The notes under the pieces are model-generated. The model had not been told where the DNA came from and did not search any database. It was given only the letters and a program-made list of their open reading frames with translations. Below are positions 34,116 through 43,741 of a DNA stretch of 64,000 nucleotides, one piece after another. The stretch lies in contig NZ_QRGR01000004.1 in assembly GCF_003367245.1 (NCBI RefSeq), positions 186,001-250,000 of the forward strand, given 5' to 3'. Within the stretch, counting starts at the first letter, position 1, and each line of letters opens with the position of its first letter. The DNA comes from Pontibacter diazotrophicus (GTDB lineage Bacteria; Bacteroidota; Bacteroidia; Cytophagales; Hymenobacteraceae). The position numbers and the translations under genes are program-made.

Positions 34116-35195
34116 CTACTCCCTGTTTTTTTCGATTATACCCACTATTTTTTTAGCAGATTCTTCCCAGGAAAATGCCAGACTTCTGTTATACCCTTTC
34201 ATGATCAAAGACTTCCTCATGCGTTCATTCCCTAACAGCGTCTTTATGGCCTCCGCAATCTCTTCTGTGTTGGCAGGATCAACGTAGTAGCTAGCATCAC
34301 CACACACTTCTGGCAAGCTTGTAGTCTTGGATACCACGGTGGCACAACCACAACGCATGGCTTCCAGGGGAGGAATGCCAAAGCCTTCGAACATAGAAGG
34401 ATAAACAAAAAGCCTTGCATGGTAATAAGTGCTTTTGAGCTCTTCGTCAGACAAATATCCGGCTAAAACAACAGATGGATTCCCCTGAAGTAATTGATGT
34501 AACGCAGTATCATTGAATATCTTAGACCCTGCTCCCACAATCACCAACTTCGTATCGGCTAAGCGGCACAATTCATAGGCTTGTATCAACCTCTTCAGAT
34601 TCTTCCTGGGATCCAGAGAGCCTACAGCTAAGATGTAGTTCCCATATTTGTTTTGCAGCACATCTGCCGGACTGAAAAAGTCCTCAGAAACGGCATTATA
34701 TATCACATCTACGTTAGATTCAGCAATACCCAATAGTTCCACAATCGTTCTTCTAGAGTAGTTGCTAACAGTAAGTACTCTTTTAGAGCTTTTAGCTATA
34801 AGGGGAATGGTATACCTATAAAACGTTGAGAATGCTTGAGAAAACCACTTTGGGTTAATCAAAAAGGATAGATCATGAATACAAACAATCTTGTTCTGAT
34901 ACCATATGGGACCTGTATTACACAAGTTAATTAAAAGAGGCTGGCCAGTTGCGTTCAAAAAAAAGGGCAGTTCAATCTGCTCCCACAGGTGGCCTGCCAA
35001 CCTCCCGTATTCCTCTACATGAAGAATCTCAGCGATATCTTTATGTAATATGTTTTTGGGTGCTATAAATTTTGCTTCCGGGAGAAACTGCTTTAACCGC
35101 AGGCAAATTTCAACAGCAAAGCGTTGTACACCTGATATAGGTTGTGTCAGAAATCGGGCATTTACTACAACAGGTGGCTTATCGCCTAAAAGCAT
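34116..35195 (-). CDS. Glycosyltransferase family 4
   Basis: The 359-residue enzyme shows VVVNARFLTQPISGVQRFAV, the acceptor loop of mannosyltransferase-like GT4 proteins, HDLSFLINPKWFSQAFSTFY, ILAVGSLDPRKNLKRLIQAY and FVYPSMFEGFGIPPLEAMRC with E-x7-E. It probably adds a sugar to the repeat unit of the Wzx/Wzy-type glycan. It is the first gene of a minus-strand operon with the two Wzy-like genes, with three bases between. Confidence 0.93.
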   Translation of the reverse strand: MLLGDKPPVVVNARFLTQPISGVQRFAVEICLRLKQFLPEAKFIAPKNILHKDIAEILHVEEYGRLAGHLWEQIELPFFLNATGQPLLINLCNTGPIWYQNKIVCIHDLSFLINPKWFSQAFSTFYRYTIPLIAKSSKRVLTVSNYSRRTIVELLGIAESNVDVIYNAVSEDFFSPADVLQNKYGNYILAVGSLDPRKNLKRLIQAYELCRLADTKLVIVGAGSKIFNDTALHQLLQGNPSVVLAGYLSDEELKSTYYHARLFVYPSMFEGFGIPPLEAMRCGCATVVSKTTSLPEVCGDASYYVDPANTEEIAEAIKTLLGNERMRKSLIMKGYNRSLAFSWEESAKKIVGIIEKNRE

Positions 35196-35226
35196 ATCAA
35201 AGTATATTAGTGCTTATATTTGATCG

Positions 35227-35234
35227 CAAAAATA
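35227..35234 (-). promoter_or_regulatory. Probable -7 box for the GT4 gene at 34116-35195
   Basis: Reads TATTTTTG on the minus strand (TAnnTTTG), 31 bases before the ATG at 35195. The -33 element is not obvious. Confidence 0.35.
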
Positions 35235-35467
35235 GAAATTAATCTACAACAACTGAGTGAATATTTATCAAGCAAATCAAATTGAGATCAGTCATTGTAA
35301 AGAACATCATGTACAGCTACTTTCAGCCTGTTAGTGCATAATAGGTGATTCTGATCAGAAGAGGAGGCTCTATAGATAATTCCGGCAATTATTTTACACA
35401 TATTTGATATTAAAACTCCTTCATGATTCATTTTAGTATCTCTTAAAATTTTTTACTCTTTATACCA

Positions 35468-35475
35468 TATATTTG
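35468..35475 (+). promoter_or_regulatory. Possible -7 box for the GT4 gene at 35640
   Basis: TATATTTG is an exact TAnnTTTG match. It would leave a leader of about 160 bases before the ATG at 35640. No clear -33 element is visible. Confidence 0.3.
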
Positions 35476-35639
35476 CAGGATTATCCTTAAACCTGAATTC
35501 TATAAACAGCAAGTTCTTGAGGTTCCAAAACGTTTTACTGGAAAATACACTAACGCCGCTGACCTAAAGGGAAATCCCAAATTCAGTAGCTGTTACAGCC
35601 CCAGACTATAATTGCTTCAGAATAAATTGATTATTATCA

Positions 35640-36779
35640 ATGATAGAAAATCTTAGAATTGCGATAGTACATGAGTGGTTTGTAGATTACTCTGGTTCAG
35701 AGCGGGTTGTGGAGCAACTGCTTCATATCTTTCCTGATGCTGATCTCTTTTCTGTGATTGAGTTTATGCCTGAGCACCTGAAGCAGCATATTCACCATAA
35801 AAAAGTTACCACTACCTTCATTCAAAAGCTGCCCTTCGCTAAGAAACATTATAGAAATTACCTGGCATTGATGCCGCTGGCAATTGAGCAGCTAGATATT
35901 TCAGCCTATGATATTATTCTAACTAGCAGCCATGCTGTAGCCAAAGGGGTACTGACTCATGCCAATCAACTACATATTTGCTACTGCCACTCTCCTATCC
36001 GCTACGCATGGGATCTTTATCATCAATACCTGAAAGAGTCCGGGCTCTCGAAAGGCTTCAAGGGTTTTGTTGCCAAGATAATATTGCATTATATAAGAAA
36101 CTGGGATTACACTACTGCAAACAGGGTTGACTATTTTATAGCGAACTCCGCTTACATAGGTAGAAGAATCCTGAAAGTATATAACAAAAAAGCCACAGTT
36201 ATTTACCCTCCGGTAAATGTGGAGAGTTTTTCCTTTGCGCCACATAAAGAAGAATTTTATCTTACGGCGTCCAGACTAGTCCCCTATAAAAAAATTGACC
36301 TTATAGTAGAAGCTTTTAGCCAATTACCCCATAAAAAACTCATTGTTATTGGGGAGGGGCCGGATCTAAAGAAGATTAAGTCTAAAGCAACAAGCAATAT
36401 CACGCTGCTTGGTTACCAGTCGTTCGATGTACTGAACAGCCACCTGCAGCGGGCAAAAGCTTTTGTTTTCGCGGCAGAAGAAGACTTCGGCATTGCACCC
36501 GTTGAAGCACAGGCTTGTGGAACGCCAGTTATTGCCTACGGTAAAGGCGGTGTTTGTGAAACGGTGATAGATGGCAAAACAGGTATTCTCTATAAAGAGC
36601 AAACAGTTTCCTCTCTTATAGAGGCAATTCATAGATTTGAAGCCGTGTCAGAGGCTTTTAATCCGATAGAAATTAGAGAGAATGCAGCAAGGTTCAGCAA
36701 TAAAACTTTCCATGAAGCAATCATCTCCTTTGTTGAAAGCAAGCTTACAACCAAACTTGCAGTTGAGGATGTTGCTTAA
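35640..36779 (+). CDS. Glycosyltransferase family 4 (WbaZ/mannosyltransferase-like)
   Basis: The 379-residue enzyme has RIAIVHEWFVDYSGSERVVE at the N-terminus, and the marker CYCHSPIRYAWDLYHQYL found in WbaZ-type mannosyltransferases. The C-terminal domain shows YLTASRLVPYKKIDLIVEAF and FVFAAEEDFGIAPVEAQACG with the E-x7-E pair. It lies 39 bases before the initiating sugar transferase gene (from its preferred ATG), so both belong to one operon. Donor sugar is not certain. Confidence 0.92.
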   Translation: MIENLRIAIVHEWFVDYSGSERVVEQLLHIFPDADLFSVIEFMPEHLKQHIHHKKVTTTFIQKLPFAKKHYRNYLALMPLAIEQLDISAYDIILTSSHAVAKGVLTHANQLHICYCHSPIRYAWDLYHQYLKESGLSKGFKGFVAKIILHYIRNWDYTTANRVDYFIANSAYIGRRILKVYNKKATVIYPPVNVESFSFAPHKEEFYLTASRLVPYKKIDLIVEAFSQLPHKKLIVIGEGPDLKKIKSKATSNITLLGYQSFDVLNSHLQRAKAFVFAAEEDFGIAPVEAQACGTPVIAYGKGGVCETVIDGKTGILYKEQTVSSLIEAIHRFEAVSEAFNPIEIRENAARFSNKTFHEAIISFVESKLTTKLAVEDVA

Positions 36780-36818
36780 TGACACTACATTTTCTGATAT
36801 TTGTGCTCAAATAGCCTT

Positions 36819-38201
36819 ATGCCTGGTTTATATAATAAATACATAAAACTAACGCACTCCTTAGGTGACTTAGCAGCACTTTCTATCTCTAATGTGGCTG
36901 CTTATGTTGCAGTAAATGGAGCTACAAGCGGCTTCTTGTCTGCAGGGCATCATATGTTCCTGCTCTATTCGGTATTAGCCTGGATAATATGCAACCTCCT
37001 TTTAGGAACCTATAAATATTACAAAGTTGGTCGCAGGCTGTGGGTTATTTTTGATGTCTTCAAAGTTTTTCTACTCTATGTCCTGCTCATAGAAGCGACA
37101 CTCAATATCATTGATCATTTAGCTTTTCCAAGATCTTATCTTCTCTTTCATTACCTTTTCCTAAGCTTGATAGTACTAAGCTGGAGGATAGCAGTTACTT
37201 ATATTATTAGATTCCTGCGCAGGAGAGGCTACAATTCCAGAAAGGTCATCATTGTAGGGTATAGTAAAACAGGTAAAGAGCTTAGAGACTTCTTTTACAA
37301 CCACCCGGAATATGGATACAGGTTCGAAGGCTTTTTTGATGATAACGCTACAGGAGAACGACAGGTTATCGGAAGAATAGAAGACGTGGAAAGGTATGTT
37401 CTGAAACATGAAGTCAACGAGGTATATTGCGCTGCATTTGCATTGAAGAAGGAGCAAATTGTTTCTCTTATGCAATTTTCTGATAACAACCTGGTGCGCA
37501 TGAAGTTTTTACCTGAACCAGGTAGTTTCAGCTACCAAAAGCTCAAGATAGATTTTAGTGATTTGCTACCCATTCTGGTAGCTCGTTCAATTCCGCTGGA
37601 CGATGCCATCAATAAACTTTTGAAGCGTACCTTTGATATCGCTTTCTCTCTTTTTGTTATCATTTTCTTACTGTCATGGCTTTTGCCTATACTGGCTATC
37701 ATTATAAAGCTGGACTCCAAAGGCCCTGTTTTCTTCGGCCAGGTGCGCTCTGGCATCAATAATAAAACTTTCTTGTGCTGGAAGCTACGGTCCATGTATA
37801 TTAACACAGAGGCAAACTCCCAACTCGCACGCCGTGGAGATTCGAGAATTACACCTGTAGGTGCCTTTCTGAGGAAAACGAGCCTGGATGAGCTTCCTCA
37901 GTTCTTTAATGTCCTGATGGGGCAGATGTCTATTGTAGGTCCCCGGCCACATATGCTAAAGGCAGATCAGGAATACGCGCTTATTGCTGAAAAATATATG
38001 GTGCGTCATTTTATCAAGCCTGGTGTAACGGGGCTGTCGCAAGTAAGAGGATACCGTGGCGATACGACCGCTGACTATCAGGTGCGTGGCCGTGTGAAAC
38101 TGGACATCTTCTACCTCGAGAACTGGACCTTCCTTTTGGATATAAAAATCATCTTTTACACCATCTATAATGCCATCAGAGGCGATAAGGCTGCTTTCTA
38201 G
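36819..38201 (+). CDS. Undecaprenyl-phosphate sugar phosphotransferase (WcaJ/WbaP-type initiator)
   Basis: With the ATG at 36819 the protein has 460 residues. Four or five N-terminal membrane helices and a Rossmann-like CoA_binding domain (KVIIVGYSKTGKELRDFF) are followed by the catalytic phosphoglycosyltransferase domain: KRTFDIAFSLFVII membrane re-entrant helix, GPVFFGQVRSG, the Asp-Glu pair in SLDELPQFFNV, SIVGPRPH and KPGVTGLSQVRGYRG. This enzyme transfers a sugar-1-phosphate to undecaprenyl phosphate, the first step of Wzx/Wzy glycan assembly. A longer TTG-started frame from 36801 adds six residues of low value. The last gene of its operon. Confidence 0.94.
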   Translation: MPGLYNKYIKLTHSLGDLAALSISNVAAYVAVNGATSGFLSAGHHMFLLYSVLAWIICNLLLGTYKYYKVGRRLWVIFDVFKVFLLYVLLIEATLNIIDHLAFPRSYLLFHYLFLSLIVLSWRIAVTYIIRFLRRRGYNSRKVIIVGYSKTGKELRDFFYNHPEYGYRFEGFFDDNATGERQVIGRIEDVERYVLKHEVNEVYCAAFALKKEQIVSLMQFSDNNLVRMKFLPEPGSFSYQKLKIDFSDLLPILVARSIPLDDAINKLLKRTFDIAFSLFVIIFLLSWLLPILAIIIKLDSKGPVFFGQVRSGINNKTFLCWKLRSMYINTEANSQLARRGDSRITPVGAFLRKTSLDELPQFFNVLMGQMSIVGPRPHMLKADQEYALIAEKYMVRHFIKPGVTGLSQVRGYRGDTTADYQVRGRVKLDIFYLENWTFLLDIKIIFYTIYNAIRGDKAAF

Positions 38202-38299
38202 TACTGCTGTTGCTTACTTGGTGCAATACCACCTTTCCGCTAATTAACTCCCACCTTTCGGCAGCTTTTAGTAACTTGCGCCTGCAAACCTGCATGAGC

Positions 38300-39694
38300 A
38301 TGAGTAAAGAGAAACCATCTATACCGAAAGGAACCCGCGATTTTGGCCCGGCTGTTGTGGTCAAGAGAAACTATATCTTTGGCGTTATCAAACGCACCTT
38401 CGAAAAGTTCGGCTACCTGCCCCTGGAAACACCAGCCATGGAGCAGCTGTCGGTACTGACAGGCAAGTACGGCGATGAGGGTGACCAGTTAATTTTCAAG
38501 GTACTGAACTCAGGGGATTTTCTGGCCAAGACAAAGCAAGCCGATATAGACGAAGGGCATAAGCAACTGACGCGTAAGATATCTGAAAAAGCGCTCCGCT
38601 ACGACCTGACAGTACCCTTTGCGCGCTACGTGGTGATGAACCGCAACGACATCACCTTTCCTTTCAAGCGTTACCAGATACAGCCAGTTTGGCGGGCCGA
38701 TCGTCCTCAAAAAGGCCGCTACCGTGAATTTTACCAATGCGATGCCGATGTAGTAGGCACAAACTCCCTGCTTTGCGAAGCTGAGATTGTGCAGATGATC
38801 AACGAGGTGCTAACAACGCTGGGGCTGACCGACTTCACGATTAAAATAAACCACAGGGGCATACTGGCCGGCATAGCGGAGGCGATAGGTGAAAAAGGAC
38901 GTGAGGGCGACATTTGTGTTGCCATCGATAAACTCGATAAAATCGGGCAGGAAGGTGTACGCAAAGAGTTGCTGGAGCGAGGCATATCAGAAGAGGCTGT
39001 TACAAAGCTGGAGCCGCTTTATTCACTGGAAGGAAGTAACGAGGCTGTTTTAGACCAACTGCATACTCTACTCGGCGACACAGCCGAAGGACAGCGGGGC
39101 CTGAAAGACCTGCACGACGTATGGAATTATCTCAGCAGGCTGAATAGTGAGGCACTCAATGCTCAGAACGAATCCGGAAACCCGCGCCTGCTGCTGGATG
39201 TAACGCTGGCAAGGGGCCTCTCCTACTACACCGGCTGCATTTTTGAGGTGAAGGTAAACAATGTGAGCATGGGCAGCATCAGCGGTGGTGGCCGCTATGA
39301 TAACCTTACTGGTATGTTCGGCTTACCGGACGTATCAGGTGTCGGCTTCTCCTTTGGTGTAGATCGTATTTATGATGTCATCGAAGAACTGCAACTGTTC
39401 CCGGACAGCAGCCAGGTGGGCACGAAGGCGCTCATCGTGCAGTTCGACAAGGAGTCAGAGATTTATGCTTTGCCGGTGCTGCAAAAGCTGCGCGATGCTG
39501 GCATTGCCTCAGAACTTTACCCTGAACCAGCCAAACTGAAGAAGCAAATGGGCTATGCCGACCAGAAAAGTATTCCGTACGTTATCCTGATTGGCTCAGA
39601 AGAGATGGCAAGCGGCAAGCTAAAGCTGCGCAATATGGTGCTGGGTGAACAGCAGGATTTGACGATTGATGACATTATCAGCCAACTGAAATAA
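38300..39694 (+). CDS. hisS: Histidyl-tRNA synthetase
   Basis: The 464-residue enzyme charges tRNA-His. It opens SIPKGTRDFGP, has YDLTVPFARYVVMNRNDITFPFKRYQIQPVWRADRPQKGRYREFYQCDADVVG split over motif 2, and RGLSYYTGCIFEVK and GGGRYDNLTGMFG as the HisRS signatures. The C-terminal anticodon domain starts near residue 365. An ATG two codons upstream (38294) is equally possible; the frame can be extended to 38210, but those extra residues (MLTWCNTTFPLIN) do not look like HisS. hutH begins only four bases after the stop. Confidence 0.97.
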   Translation: MSKEKPSIPKGTRDFGPAVVVKRNYIFGVIKRTFEKFGYLPLETPAMEQLSVLTGKYGDEGDQLIFKVLNSGDFLAKTKQADIDEGHKQLTRKISEKALRYDLTVPFARYVVMNRNDITFPFKRYQIQPVWRADRPQKGRYREFYQCDADVVGTNSLLCEAEIVQMINEVLTTLGLTDFTIKINHRGILAGIAEAIGEKGREGDICVAIDKLDKIGQEGVRKELLERGISEEAVTKLEPLYSLEGSNEAVLDQLHTLLGDTAEGQRGLKDLHDVWNYLSRLNSEALNAQNESGNPRLLLDVTLARGLSYYTGCIFEVKVNNVSMGSISGGGRYDNLTGMFGLPDVSGVGFSFGVDRIYDVIEELQLFPDSSQVGTKALIVQFDKESEIYALPVLQKLRDAGIASELYPEPAKLKKQMGYADQKSIPYVILIGSEEMASGKLKLRNMVLGEQQDLTIDDIISQLK

Positions 39695-39698
39695 ACGT

Positions 39699-41189
39699 AT
39701 GGGCAAGGTCCATTACATCTCAAGTGAGCATCTGAGCCTGGAGGCGATAGACACGATTCTGACGCAGCAGTATACACTGGCGCTGTCTGATGAGGCCGAG
39801 CAGCGCATTATGCATTGTCATGAGTATCTGCAGCAGAAAATCAACAGTACTGACCGAAGCATCTATGGCATTAACACTGGCTTCGGCGCACTCTGCAATA
39901 AGAAAATATCGCCCGCTGACCTGGAGCAACTGCAGCGAAACCTGGTAATGTCGCATGCCTGTGGCACAGGACCCGAGGTACCACAGGAGGTGGTTAAACT
40001 CATGCTGCTGCTCAAAATTCAGTCGCTGGCCTACGGGCACAGCGGAGTGCAGCTGAAAACGGTAAAGCGCCTGATTGACTTCTACAACCGCGAGGTATAC
40101 CCTATGGTGTACCAGCAGGGCTCGTTAGGTGCCAGCGGAGACTTAGCGCCTTTAGCGCACCTGTGCCTGCCCCTGATAGGTATGGGCGAAGTAAGTTTCC
40201 AGGGGTATAAACTGGCCAGCGAGCATGTGCTGGATATGTTTAGCTGGGAACCGGTTGTTTTAAAAGCCAAGGAAGGTCTGGCCCTGCTGAACGGCACTCA
40301 ATTTATGGCTGCTTACGGTGTGCTGGCACTCCTGCAGGCAAGGAGGCTGGCGCGGCAGGCAGATGTTGTTGGGGCTCTTTCGCTGGATGCTTTTGGTGGA
40401 CTGCTGGAGCCCTTCAATGAAGCTATTCACCGCCTGCGTCCGCATAAAGGGCAGTTACAGACAGCAGAAGCAGTACGCCAGTTGCTGGAAGGCAGTGAAC
40501 TGATACAGCAGAAGAAAGAGCATGTGCAGGATCCTTACTCCTTCCGGTGTATGCCGCAGGTGCATGGCGCAACAAAAGATGCACTGGCCTTTGCAGAGCA
40601 GGTGTTTCTGACTGAAATTAATTCTGTAACCGATAACCCTAATATTTTTCCGGAGGAAGACGAAATTCTCTCCGGCGGGAATTTTCACGGGCAACCGTTG
40701 GCCCTGGCACTGGATTTTATGGCCATTGCCTTGGCAGAGCTTGGTAACATCTCCGAGAGGCGCATCTATCAACTGATTTCTGGCGGGCGCAATCTGCCGG
40801 AGTTCCTGATAGCGGAACCTGGCCTGAACTCCGGCTTTATGATCAGCCAGTACACTGCTGCCTCTATCGTGAGCCAGAGTAAACAGCTTTGCAGCCCCGC
40901 CTCCATCGACTCTATTTCCTCCTCCAATAACCAGGAGGACCATGTGAGTATGGGCGCAAACGCGGCTACCAAACTGTATCAGGTGGTTCATAACCTGGAG
41001 CGGGTGCTGGCCATTGAACTGATGAATGCTGCGCAGGCCCTCGATTTCAGGCGTCCGCTTAAAACGTCGCAGGTGCTGGAAGAGATGGTGGCACGTTACC
41101 GGGAGAAGGTTACTTTTGCTACCACAGACCGTATGCTGCACAACGACATCATGGCAAGCATCGCCTTTTTACGAACAGATACAGTTTAA
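39699..41189 (+). CDS. hutH: Histidine ammonia-lyase
   Basis: The 496-residue enzyme belongs to the HAL/PAL/TAL superfamily, which removes ammonia from an aromatic amino acid through the self-made MIO cofactor. The cofactor tripeptide Ala145-Ser146-Gly147 lies in GSLGASGDLAPLAHL. The catalytic Tyr is in YGINTGFG (56-63). The block NLVMSHACGTG carries the Ser-His pair that favours histidine over tyrosine. The late GGNFHGQPLALALDFMAI and NQEDHVSMGANAA are also standard. It is four bases from hisS and clearly co-transcribed; no other hut genes are in the window. Confidence 0.93.
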   Translation: MGKVHYISSEHLSLEAIDTILTQQYTLALSDEAEQRIMHCHEYLQQKINSTDRSIYGINTGFGALCNKKISPADLEQLQRNLVMSHACGTGPEVPQEVVKLMLLLKIQSLAYGHSGVQLKTVKRLIDFYNREVYPMVYQQGSLGASGDLAPLAHLCLPLIGMGEVSFQGYKLASEHVLDMFSWEPVVLKAKEGLALLNGTQFMAAYGVLALLQARRLARQADVVGALSLDAFGGLLEPFNEAIHRLRPHKGQLQTAEAVRQLLEGSELIQQKKEHVQDPYSFRCMPQVHGATKDALAFAEQVFLTEINSVTDNPNIFPEEDEILSGGNFHGQPLALALDFMAIALAELGNISERRIYQLISGGRNLPEFLIAEPGLNSGFMISQYTAASIVSQSKQLCSPASIDSISSSNNQEDHVSMGANAATKLYQVVHNLERVLAIELMNAAQALDFRRPLKTSQVLEEMVARYREKVTFATTDRMLHNDIMASIAFLRTDTV

Positions 41190-41298
41190 ACCTTTGCCTG
41201 AAGTCATACGGGCTATGACATTCGTGCTGATGCCGTACAATAAAAATTAAGTCCCGCCATTATAGCTATAGGTTCGTTGCACTCATAAAACCTTATAC

Positions 41299-43203
41299 TT
41301 GAAACACCTGCTGTACATCGTACTCCTCTTCATAACCTTCACTTCCCAGGCCCAGAACGACAGGTGCTTTCAGGCCTATAATCAGCAGGGGGAGGAAGTA
41401 GAAGTATTATGTGTCGGCCAGCAGGTAGAGTTCCAGGATTGCGGTGACCAGGTACCGGATGAAAACGAGTACTATATTTTCGATTATGAGAAGGGAACAG
41501 CCATACCAACACCAGCCTCTACTATTAAAACACATACTTATACTACGCCAGGTAGCTATAGAGTACTGCAGATAGCTAATTACGGAGGTAGTACCCTCAC
41601 AGACACTGTATCACAGGTTTTTGAGGTAAGAGAGGCTCCAGTTCCCGATTTTACTATCAGCCGCTGCGCTAATAGGGCTGTTTCAGTTGCCATCATGGAT
41701 GACAACTACGACAGCTATACCATTGACTTTGGTGACGGCCAGCAATCTGTAAGCTCGCTTCCTAACAGTACTACCCAATATAGCTACAACACGCAGGGAG
41801 ACTATACAATCACAGTTACAGGCAGTTACACCGGCGGCACTTGCGCAGGAATAAATACTTCAACAGTTACCACTCTCCCGCCTGCCCCTCAGCCTTTTAT
41901 CCATAACCTGACGGTATTGGAGCAGGCAGCAAATGGCCAGCTTCAGTTGGCCCTCCAGGACTTACAGCCAGGATACGATTATGTGGTGCAGCAGTGGAAT
42001 GGCAGCACATTTGGGACCATCGATACCATACAGGACGTTACACAGGCAAGCCTGAGTCATTCCTTACAAGTGAACACAACGGCAGGAGTACAATACCTTG
42101 TAAAGCCAATAGATGCCTGCGGAACCACCTTTGCCAACTCTAACAGCATCAGTTCCATTGCACTGACAGGCACCTCCGGAAATGGTTTGATTACTTTATC
42201 ATGGCAAAGTGCGCCTTTTACCGGCACCTTCGAGATCATTAGAAACGGCACCGTGCTTGAGACACTTAGCAGTTCCACCAGCACATTTACCGATACGGAT
42301 GTTTCCTGCGGACAGGCTTATCAGTATGAAGTAAGGGGGATTGCCGCCAACGGTAGCGTTTCAGTGTCTGCCCTACAGGAGGTGCAGGCCTTCTCTACCA
42401 CTGCACCTGCAGCACCGTACCTGCTCACCACGTTTGACCTGAATAATCATGTAGTGATAAGTATGGAGTTGCCGCAGGGTGAGGCAGCACAGCAAATGAA
42501 TGTGGAGCGAAGTATAACAGGGGGGGCTTTTCGATTTATTGGTCAGACTCAACAAACAGAATTTACAGACGAAATTGTTGCTCCGGAACAGGTATGCTAC
42601 CGTACCACCTTTTTAAATGCCTGCGCCAACACATCATCCTACAGTAACATCTCCTGCCCTACTTTTCTAAAAGCGCAAAAGCAGGACAATGGCAGTGCCG
42701 TGTTACTTACCTGGTCAGCTTATGAAGGCTTTCCGGGGGGGGTGAGGCAGTACACAGTAGAGCTACTCGATGAAAACAATAACATCTTAAGCAGCAATTC
42801 TTTAAACGGAACTACCTTTACCGACCGCAGCCTCAGCGATGAGCGGCAACAGCTTCGCTACCGCATAATGGCAACGGCAGCAAATGGCACAACAGTAACT
42901 TATTCCAACATAGTTGTTGTAGAACAGGATCTGCAGCTACATGTGCCTTCGGGCTTCACCCCGAATGGTGACGGCCTGAACGATACATTTGAAATAAAAG
43001 GCCGCTTGTATAACAGCTATAACCTACAGGTATACAACAGCTTGGGGTATGTTATCTACAGTGGTACTGAAGCAGATGCAGGATGGGACGGCACCTATGA
43101 AGGGAAACAATTACCCGCTGGCGCTTATGTATATAAAATAACAGCACGAAACAGTTCTGGCACCACCAAAAGCCGCACTGGCACCATTACTTTACTGCGA
43201 TAG
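41299..43203 (+). CDS. Secreted protein with PKD-like domain and gliding-motility-type (T9SS type B) C-terminal domain
   Basis: The 634-residue protein starts at TTG (MKHLLYIVLLFITFTSQAQ) with a signal peptide. Residues about 55-190 contain one or two PKD-like repeats (YTTPGSYRVLQIA, YNTQGDYTITVTG). The middle has fibronectin-III-like beta modules. The last 90 residues (from VPSGFTPNGDGLNDTFEIKG to the end) are the gliding-motility-associated C-terminal domain that directs export through the type IX system. It should be an extracellular adhesin-like or structural protein. It has no enzymatic motifs and stands alone. Confidence 0.9.
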   Translation: MKHLLYIVLLFITFTSQAQNDRCFQAYNQQGEEVEVLCVGQQVEFQDCGDQVPDENEYYIFDYEKGTAIPTPASTIKTHTYTTPGSYRVLQIANYGGSTLTDTVSQVFEVREAPVPDFTISRCANRAVSVAIMDDNYDSYTIDFGDGQQSVSSLPNSTTQYSYNTQGDYTITVTGSYTGGTCAGINTSTVTTLPPAPQPFIHNLTVLEQAANGQLQLALQDLQPGYDYVVQQWNGSTFGTIDTIQDVTQASLSHSLQVNTTAGVQYLVKPIDACGTTFANSNSISSIALTGTSGNGLITLSWQSAPFTGTFEIIRNGTVLETLSSSTSTFTDTDVSCGQAYQYEVRGIAANGSVSVSALQEVQAFSTTAPAAPYLLTTFDLNNHVVISMELPQGEAAQQMNVERSITGGAFRFIGQTQQTEFTDEIVAPEQVCYRTTFLNACANTSSYSNISCPTFLKAQKQDNGSAVLLTWSAYEGFPGGVRQYTVELLDENNNILSSNSLNGTTFTDRSLSDERQQLRYRIMATAANGTTVTYSNIVVVEQDLQLHVPSGFTPNGDGLNDTFEIKGRLYNSYNLQVYNSLGYVIYSGTEADAGWDGTYEGKQLPAGAYVYKITARNSSGTTKSRTGTITLLR

Positions 43204-43335
43204 TTTTTGTTATATCACTTGCTTTGCAGCCTTTATCTGGAGGAACACCAGAACTCTAATAGGGTCAATACCGCTGTTTCAGGCAGCAGCGTCACCATAC
43301 ACTTCTACAAATATATTAAATAGCTTTTGTATGCG

Positions 43336-43343
43336 TATATTTG
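43336..43343 (+). promoter_or_regulatory. Probable -7 box for ybaB-GT2
   Basis: TATATTTG matches TAnnTTTG exactly, 62 bases before the ATG at 43406. A plausible -33 element is not seen. Confidence 0.4.
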
Positions 43344-43405
43344 CAGAAACAACAGGCAAATATGCCTGAACCTCGTACAAATACACTTACCAAAACAGAA
43401 AAACT

Positions 43406-43741
43406 ATGTTCGATATGATGGGCATGATGGGCAAAATGAAAGAAGTCCAGGCCAAACTTAAAGAAGCGCAAGACAAACTGCAGGATATAACTGTTACTGC
43501 CGAATCGGGTGCCGGGCTTGTAAAAGCAACGGTGAACGGGCAGCGTAAGCTCCTGAAGATAGAGATTGATGAGACTATCATGAACGTGAGCGACCGCGAG
43601 ATGGTCAATGACTTAGTAGTTGCCGCCGTAAACAACGCCATGATGACAGCCGCAGAACGTGCACAGGAAGAAATGAAAAAAAACACCGAAGGCCTACTGC
43701 CAAACATCCCTGGCTTAGACTTAGGAAGTTTTGGCCTATAG
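43406..43741 (+). CDS. YbaB/EbfC family nucleoid-associated protein
   Basis: The 111-residue protein has the full YbaB pattern: an N-terminal helix rich in Met and Lys (MFDMMGMMGKMKEVQAKLKEAQ), VTAESGAGLVKATVNGQRKL and IEIDETIMNVSDREMVNDLV. It is thought to bind DNA as a dimer and to affect chromosome organisation. It is 11 bases overlapped by the start of a GT2 gene, an unusual partner, since ybaB is usually beside dnaX or recR. Confidence 0.92.
   Translation: MFDMMGMMGKMKEVQAKLKEAQDKLQDITVTAESGAGLVKATVNGQRKLLKIEIDETIMNVSDREMVNDLVVAAVNNAMMTAAERAQEEMKKNTEGLLPNIPGLDLGSFGL

Larger units (their letters stand above)
35196..35639. other. Intergenic region between divergent GT4 genes
   Basis: This 444-base region separates two divergently transcribed GT4 genes. 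It holds promoter-like boxes on both strands, but I see no gene, hairpin terminator or repeat in it. It is AT-rich, as expected for a divergent promoter region. Confidence 0.6.

Noticed and set aside
38210..38293. N-terminal extension of HisS
   Set aside because: The added residues do not resemble the HisS N-terminus, which begins near SIPKGTRDFGP; the ATG at 38294 or 38300 is preferred.
40455..41141. Long minus-strand frame of 228 codons inside hutH
   Set aside because: It is antisense to a well-conserved enzyme and the product has no recognisable domain; it is a shadow caused by base composition.
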